IMG/VR virus record: IMGVR_UViG_3300025401_000021
Coordinates: 1-64,000 of that record
Length of the DNA stretch: 64,000 nucleotides
From: a virus
Strand: one strand, 5' to 3'
The translations under genes were made by a program, and so were the position numbers. The notes beneath the pieces are model-generated. The model did no database searches, was not told where the DNA came from, and worked only from the letters and a program-made list of their open reading frames with translations. Shown here piece by piece: positions 60,801 through 64,000 of this stretch (its first letter is position 1; each line of letters opens with the position of its first letter).

Positions 60801-63800
60801 GTGCAAGAATGGGACCCAGCAGTGAAATATACGCGGGGTTCGGTAGTGCTTTATAAGAACAATTATTATCAGGCACAAGTTGTGGTAAATCCTGCAACTC
60901 AATTTAATCCATCTCAGTGGAAATTGACCAATTACGAAGCAATCCAAATTGGCATGCTTTCAAATCCATCAACGAGGGCATATGAAAGCACATTATTTTA
61001 TGATATCAATCAAGCAAACCTTCATGATGATGCCGACACACTTGGGTATTCACTGATTGGCTACCGACCAAGAGATTATTTGGCATTGCTTGATTTAACT
61101 AATGTTGCTCAAGTTCAGGTTTATCAGAATCTGATTATTAATAAAGGAACTTTAAATTCAGTAAGTGCATTTGAAGGTGCAAATTTACCAACTGGTGGCA
61201 TCAACTATTCAGTCAATGAAATATGGTCAATACTGTCCGGAAAATTTGGCGGAACTCTAAATAATAATTTTATTGATTTTTCCATCAATGCTCGTGACAT
61301 GACGGGAGACCCATCAATTGTAAGTTTAACAGACGGAACCATTAATACTAACGGCGCAATGCAAGAGATTCCATTGAATACGCTGTACAACTATGGTACT
61401 CCTATTTCCTCTCCTAATTTTTTGCCTGTAACCTCTAATCCTTCAGTGAATAACACATACCCAAATGCTGGGTTTGTAAACTTCAACGATATAACACTAG
61501 CATCTTACTATTATGCAGGTCTTCCCCGTGCAACCAATTCCAGTGGCGCTATAGTGCCAATTCAGAATTTTTATGTCGGACAATATGCATGGTTGGCAAA
61601 CTTTATGCAGGATTGGGGAGTTTATTCTTGGGAGGTTGTCGGACAGATATTACAGGTTCGTAATAATAACAATTCTACCGTAACATTAACTTTTAGTGCT
61701 CCTCACAATTTGGCTAGATTGCAGTCTTTGTCTATTGTGAATTTTGCATCTAACGTAAATGGTTATTATATTGTCATTGATGTTCCAAGTATATATGAAG
61801 CGGTAATTAATTTAAACCTTAATAATACTACACAAAATTCAATTCAGGGATTAGGTATCGGGTTGACATTTAAGTCACATCGTGTAACTAATCCATCCGA
61901 TATTGGAAATCTAAATCTCACTCAGGCAGACTTCATTGATAATTTGGTATGGGTAGATAACAATGTTGATGGTAATTGGGCGGTATTGCTTAAAGCTAAC
62001 AACTATGTTATGCAGAACACACTTCTTAATCAACCGGTATCAACCTCCACATTTGGTTCAGCAGTTGCCTACACTCCTGATATCGGATATCTTGTTGGCG
62101 ATGCTGCCGCAGGAAATGTCTATAGATATGTACTCAATTCATTAACTCAAGAATATGAAATTTACCAGACAATTACTAACGGAACATCATTTGGTTCTGA
62201 AATTTCGTATTCCGCATCAAACGATATCTATGTCGTATCTCAGCCCACAGGAACGCCTGAGGTATTCATTTATACACTTAATAATAGTCCATTAGGTGAC
62301 AACCTGATTCAATATCAGAGTGCCATCACAGCGCCGGGTGGGGTAACCAACTGGGGCAGTGCAGTAGCAATTTCTGGTGATGCAAACTGGATTTACATTT
62401 CCGATATTACAAACAACAACATCTACGTTTATCGTAGAGACAATATTCCTTTGCAGGCTGGATATTTTAATACAGGCCAGACTTATGTAATTACCGAACT
62501 TGGTTCAACAGATTTCACGGCAATTGGCGCTTCATATAATGCGGTCGGAATCACCTTTATTGCCACTGGAGCGGGCACTGGATCAGGTACCGCAACTCAA
62601 GTAACATATCGCTATGCAAGTGAAATCACTGGATCAACCTATGGGTATACTTCGGGGGATAATTTCAGCGCCTCTCTTTCAACCAATCAAGACGGTAGCA
62701 TATTGATTGCTGGAGCGCCACTCAAAAATTATAGCATGACTATTGAAGATTGGGGACAAGTGTCTGTATTGAATCGCACTGAACAGAATTTCCAAGTGCA
62801 ATCAGGTCAAGTTCCTAACCAGACATCAGTGTTCCCGTTGGCTTGGACTCCTGTCGCGACCGCTACTATTACTGCTAGTGCTACAAACTCATCCAATGAT
62901 ACAATCACATGCAGCACGAGCATGAGTGCATATGCCGTAAATACCCCAATAGCCTTCACTGGTGCGTCATTGGCTGGAACTGGTATCAATGCCGCGCGAG
63001 TATACTACATCGCTTCTATATCAGGTAACAATATTACGATAAAAACAAGCCGTATTACCACAACTGTAGTAGATTTAAATAGTGTGTCATTAACTGGCGT
63101 AAATGTTTATGTTCAAGTGACACCACTGTATGTATCTGTTAACGGCACGATTGTTGATGATAGTAACTATGCAATAATTGGCACCAACTTATATTATTAT
63201 AGTAATTTAAATGCTGGTGATATTTTAAATGTCAATGACAGTAAGTTTTTCTTAGCTCAGACATTTAATTCCAATTATCATGACCGAACAGGAATTCACT
63301 TTGGTTATGCTGTCGCAAATGCTAATAGCGGTTCTGATATTCTTGTTGGATCGCCATTTGAAATAAGTGACATTAATGGTCAAGAAGGAGCAGTTTATAA
63401 GTTTTCAAATGGTGGTGCCAAGTATGGTGTTGTCGTTGGGACTACTGGATGTAATATTGTTTCTTCAACAACAGTTCTGATCAACGGATATGCGGTAAAT
63501 CTTTCTTCTGGATGGACGGCAATTCAGGTTGCTAATGCAATTAATACCTCAGGTTTGATTAATATTCAGGCTGCTGCCACTAGTAATAATAATATTATTA
63601 TTCAGTGCATTGATAGTGCAATTGCGCCAGTTAATAAAAAGTTAGTAATCACTGCATTTAATACTACTGCATTTTCTGAATTGGGCTTCCAGCCATACAC
63701 AGAAACACAAGTACTACAGTGTCCATATGCTTCTGGTCCAACACAATTTGGTACTAGTATTAAAATTGACGCGTTCAATAATATGGTGGTTTCAGCACCA

Positions 63801-64000
63801 ACTGACACTCGTTACGAAGGCACGTTATTTGATTTTGTAGATGCTTTTAATTTAAGCAACGATACCGTATTTGATAATAATGCAACTCAATTTGTTGATT
63901 CATATCCAAATGCAGGCGCAGTCTATCTCTTCCAGTATCTTGCTGATTATAATGAAAGCTTGACAACACCGGGACAATATGTGTACGCTCAGAGTGTCAA
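54843..64000 (+). CDS. Giant baseplate-associated structural protein, 3' end outside window
   Basis: ATG at 54843 follows the gp6 stop with no gap, and the frame stays open to the window end (more than 3,050 codons). It begins MAKIRTLNFLPEYFQTPTNAQFLAATLDQIVNPP. Most of it is Asn/Thr/Tyr-rich beta sequence. A CBM5/12-like unit lies at ~1989-2031 (WDPAVKYTRGSVVLYKNNYYQAQ, FNPSQWKL), and a recurrent phage module at ~2542-2586 (FNTGQTYVITELGSTDF, GATGSGTAT type). The last ~640 residues are FG-GAP-like blades (WIYISDITNNNIYVYRR, ILIAGAPL, HFGYAVANANSGSDILVGSP, MVVSAPT). The position after gene 6 is where T4 has wedge gene 7. It may combine wedge and adhesin roles. Confidence 0.85.
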   Translation, partial: MAKIRTLNFLPEYFQTPTNAQFLAATLDQIVNPPSLMKMQGYVGSKFGYGINATDNYIPETTATRSNYQLAPGVVLTAPNTSITSTSGTATDFITYPGMIDALKLADGVTDDNSKLFTSQFYSWDSFTDLDKLINYTQYYWLPEGPPPVTVAAATVYTVQDYNVTYLQNGYEISAGISNVGSINPQITLLRGGTYTFKVNQESNFWIQGQPGVTGYSPTQPTLYTRNVYGVENNGASNGYVIFTVPQANAQDQYVFSNSTSVDLVSNLSFSQVEGQLVKNFAGIDGVTSLEGLTVLFYNPSITNEIGYTSEYYDETLYDDNTGTDPRLVVPPVTLQIASCDNTSFTLATGSTSMLTVNNTVTFSTSGSFPIFGGVTAGQVYYVNSILNSTQFTITDKIGGNNITLTPAAGQMTLNVNQGLWEEGFYSNVPQNFYTINYVGDPNNPLIRLFPTSTVPLNTNIVPKYGKEYTNVPFYRSVDSNNISYINPVPYVTAPLSTLYYQDGTNPNDVGVIKIIDANLNATIDVTTDIIGQKTYTSPNGVVFTNGLLVNFNGNVIPTNYLQGQYYVQGVGTAIELIPFNQLVCPESFTQEEYIPFDSDGFDDLNYDGELNVPALQDYITIARGSISRNAWSRSNRWFHTDVISAAAKYNNDSNIITTYANSTNRAKRPIIEFYPNLKLFNSGIVGKSAVDYIDTRVTNAFTQVANTYNYYPDIQTYSSYSATIAAVTAATSTTITVPASAVTGSLIDLMFIADSSGLLPVNSQITNITGTTTLTLTVTWEFPQNVSAGSNVSIFASELDVSNYALFPNARVIFANDADPQVRNKIYVAEFSQISQGSRPVITLTVAEDGVCLAEEQTVISRGYYNHGLTYVYNGNTWDQGQQKIYVNQPPLFDIFDKNGISLSDPTIYPGTSFAGCKLFAYGIGSGSNDAILGFPVRYSNINNIGDISFDVSLNNDTFSYINGTTPITEKVNIGYVYNYTDIAMEVKQLGWQTAIADSVQYQVFNYNFDPLVNTTTSFVCDVAALSEPTSDNPGWPTIKVYINNTYVNPNNYTVSVGPTTTTITLANVPTAKTVIQILVLSDQVSNLAYYDIPINLNNNPFNEDLAIVNMGDIRDQYQDIYINAPNTTGPIFGANNYRDLGNLLPYGTKIIQNSASLVLPGAFLRSPRYNIFDALLYNSREYITYKQLIVNTVQNTDYVQRYTPSQILDVALQKITAAKTRDQSFFWSDMLPSQTPYVSNTYTFNNLSSSTFYPLSQIYNFATANYNGVLVYHITNITGVTVEKQLLSGVDYVINTDSPSLEVLINLQAGDQIIIKEYNQTYGSYAPNTPTKLGLYPAFQPAIVLDSNYTNPTWFIKGHDGSYTKLYGTYDQILGVLTDFRDQALFEFENRVFNNLKLSTKIPISKFEIVPGFFRNPTYSYKDFMSIYSPLFLNWVGQNRLDYKTQYYNSSNTLTYNYTNSANRLNNAPIQQGYWRGVYEYFYDTTTPDQTPWEMLGFANEPTWWTTRYGPLPYTSDNGILWGDLEAGYIWNNGNPYINTEFARPGLSKIIPVDTNGTLLSPFQSIIGNYNPSTFQKDWAVGDDAPTEFSYRRSSTYPFDLMKIYALTRPAEFFNLGVDLDNYQYNSDFNQYLVNNRSHLVLSNIEIYGNGTAKTSYINWIVDYQKQQGIDATADTTTLLNNLDVRLVYRLAGFSDKNLLQFYVEKGSPNSNNSSLLIPDESYKILLYNNQPSDRIMYSGVIVQQNDGYWTVYGNSQLYAYFTIANPLIGKGTTNLTVQNISVNLYRNYSATQTDIVPYGTKFYNAQDLAQFLMCYGKYLETQGMLFNDIQNGIQVTWTQMIQEFLYWAQTGWNIGSIITLNPAAGLLEISPQNLLVQPLTIQDQNFILNQNLYPIENKDLAIFRNNNLFSVKTQNVGDAMAYGQFDISNFEHGIVFNNFTLFNDVIYNLVTGLRQDRIFLRGEKSAEWNGTMYAGGFILNQDNVQEWDPAVKYTRGSVVLYKNNYYQAQVVVNPATQFNPSQWKLTNYEAIQIGMLSNPSTRAYESTLFYDINQANLHDDADTLGYSLIGYRPRDYLALLDLTNVAQVQVYQNLIINKGTLNSVSAFEGANLPTGGINYSVNEIWSILSGKFGGTLNNNFIDFSINARDMTGDPSIVSLTDGTINTNGAMQEIPLNTLYNYGTPISSPNFLPVTSNPSVNNTYPNAGFVNFNDITLASYYYAGLPRATNSSGAIVPIQNFYVGQYAWLANFMQDWGVYSWEVVGQILQVRNNNNSTVTLTFSAPHNLARLQSLSIVNFASNVNGYYIVIDVPSIYEAVINLNLNNTTQNSIQGLGIGLTFKSHRVTNPSDIGNLNLTQADFIDNLVWVDNNVDGNWAVLLKANNYVMQNTLLNQPVSTSTFGSAVAYTPDIGYLVGDAAAGNVYRYVLNSLTQEYEIYQTITNGTSFGSEISYSASNDIYVVSQPTGTPEVFIYTLNNSPLGDNLIQYQSAITAPGGVTNWGSAVAISGDANWIYISDITNNNIYVYRRDNIPLQAGYFNTGQTYVITELGSTDFTAIGASYNAVGITFIATGAGTGSGTATQVTYRYASEITGSTYGYTSGDNFSASLSTNQDGSILIAGAPLKNYSMTIEDWGQVSVLNRTEQNFQVQSGQVPNQTSVFPLAWTPVATATITASATNSSNDTITCSTSMSAYAVNTPIAFTGASLAGTGINAARVYYIASISGNNITIKTSRITTTVVDLNSVSLTGVNVYVQVTPLYVSVNGTIVDDSNYAIIGTNLYYYSNLNAGDILNVNDSKFFLAQTFNSNYHDRTGIHFGYAVANANSGSDILVGSPFEISDINGQEGAVYKFSNGGAKYGVVVGTTGCNIVSSTTVLINGYAVNLSSGWTAIQVANAINTSGLINIQAAATSNNNIIIQCIDSAIAPVNKKLVITAFNTTAFSELGFQPYTETQVLQCPYASGPTQFGTSIKIDAFNNMVVSAPTDTRYEGTLFDFVDAFNLSNDTVFDNNATQFVDSYPNAGAVYLFQYLADYNESLTTPGQYVYAQSV

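Noticed and set aside
54843-64000. Frameshift within the giant ORF
   Set aside because: Checks at the start, near 59163 and at 63960 are all in the same frame once the ATG is placed at 54843; an early miscount by one base suggested a shift.

Overview
This window is part of the genome of a large, AT-rich, T4-like contractile-tailed phage (a myovirus of the T4 superfamily, probably environmental). The call rests on gene content and T4-like order. The head cluster reads portal (20), two prohead-core-like genes, protease 21, scaffold 22, major capsid 23. Recombination nuclease 46/47 homologues lie beside a late sigma factor 55 homologue. Baseplate homologues of 26, 51, 53, 5, 25 and 6 are present, as are class I ribonucleotide reductase genes (nrdA/nrdB). 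The host cannot be told from the sequence. Terminase, tail sheath, tail tube, polymerase and tRNA genes are not seen here.

Layout. 1-191 (-) is the start of an unrecognised small gene, and 242-877 (+) is a likely ADP-ribosyltransferase. 881-4348 (-) holds a large probable virion protein, a PAAR spike-tip protein and a small unrecognised protein. 4359-10372 (-) is a nucleotide and redox block: glutaredoxin, sirtuin, nrdB, a GIY-YIG homing endonuclease, nrdA, an unknown gene and a cupin. 10375-20611 (-) carries host-recognition and fibre genes: a propeller-like protein, a small gene, a 2OG-Fe(II) oxygenase, a polyglycine adhesin-like protein and three fibre proteins with related N-termini. 20688-23899 (-) is an accessory block: two tandem kinase-like proteins, a GNAT acetyltransferase, three small proteins and a second GIY-YIG endonuclease. 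24015-30138 (-) is the head cluster. 30173-34774 (-) is a tape-measure-like protein with two peptidoglycan hydrolase domains. 34869-36076 (+) encodes the 26 and 51 homologues, apparently joined by a programmed -1 frameshift. 36077-36752 has no convincing protein gene but holds a GC-rich, hairpin-dense segment that looks like a structured RNA. 36753-41646 (-) holds a PD-(D/E)XK nuclease, 46, 47 and 55, plus a truncated GIY-YIG remnant (+) between 46 and 47. 41773-64000 (+) is the baseplate operon, ending in an open reading frame of more than 3,050 codons that runs off the window.

Regulation. A TAAATA-cored box, usually (G/A/C)(A/T/C)TAAATA and close to the T4 late promoter TATAAATA, lies upstream of most morphogenesis transcription units and of the RNA-like segment. 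This fits the gene-55-type sigma factor encoded here. At three genes the box ends exactly five bases before the ATG, which would give leaderless late transcripts.

The most interesting leads are: (1) the -1 frameshift joining 26 and 51; (2) the GC-rich structured RNA candidate behind a late-type promoter box; (3) a shared N-terminal peptide, M(K/R)(I/L)xE(L/M/I), on accessory proteins near the capsid genes. In the kinase-like pair this peptide is followed by the same L-x-E/S type of cleavage site seen in the capsid protein, suggesting proteins packaged in the head and injected into the host.
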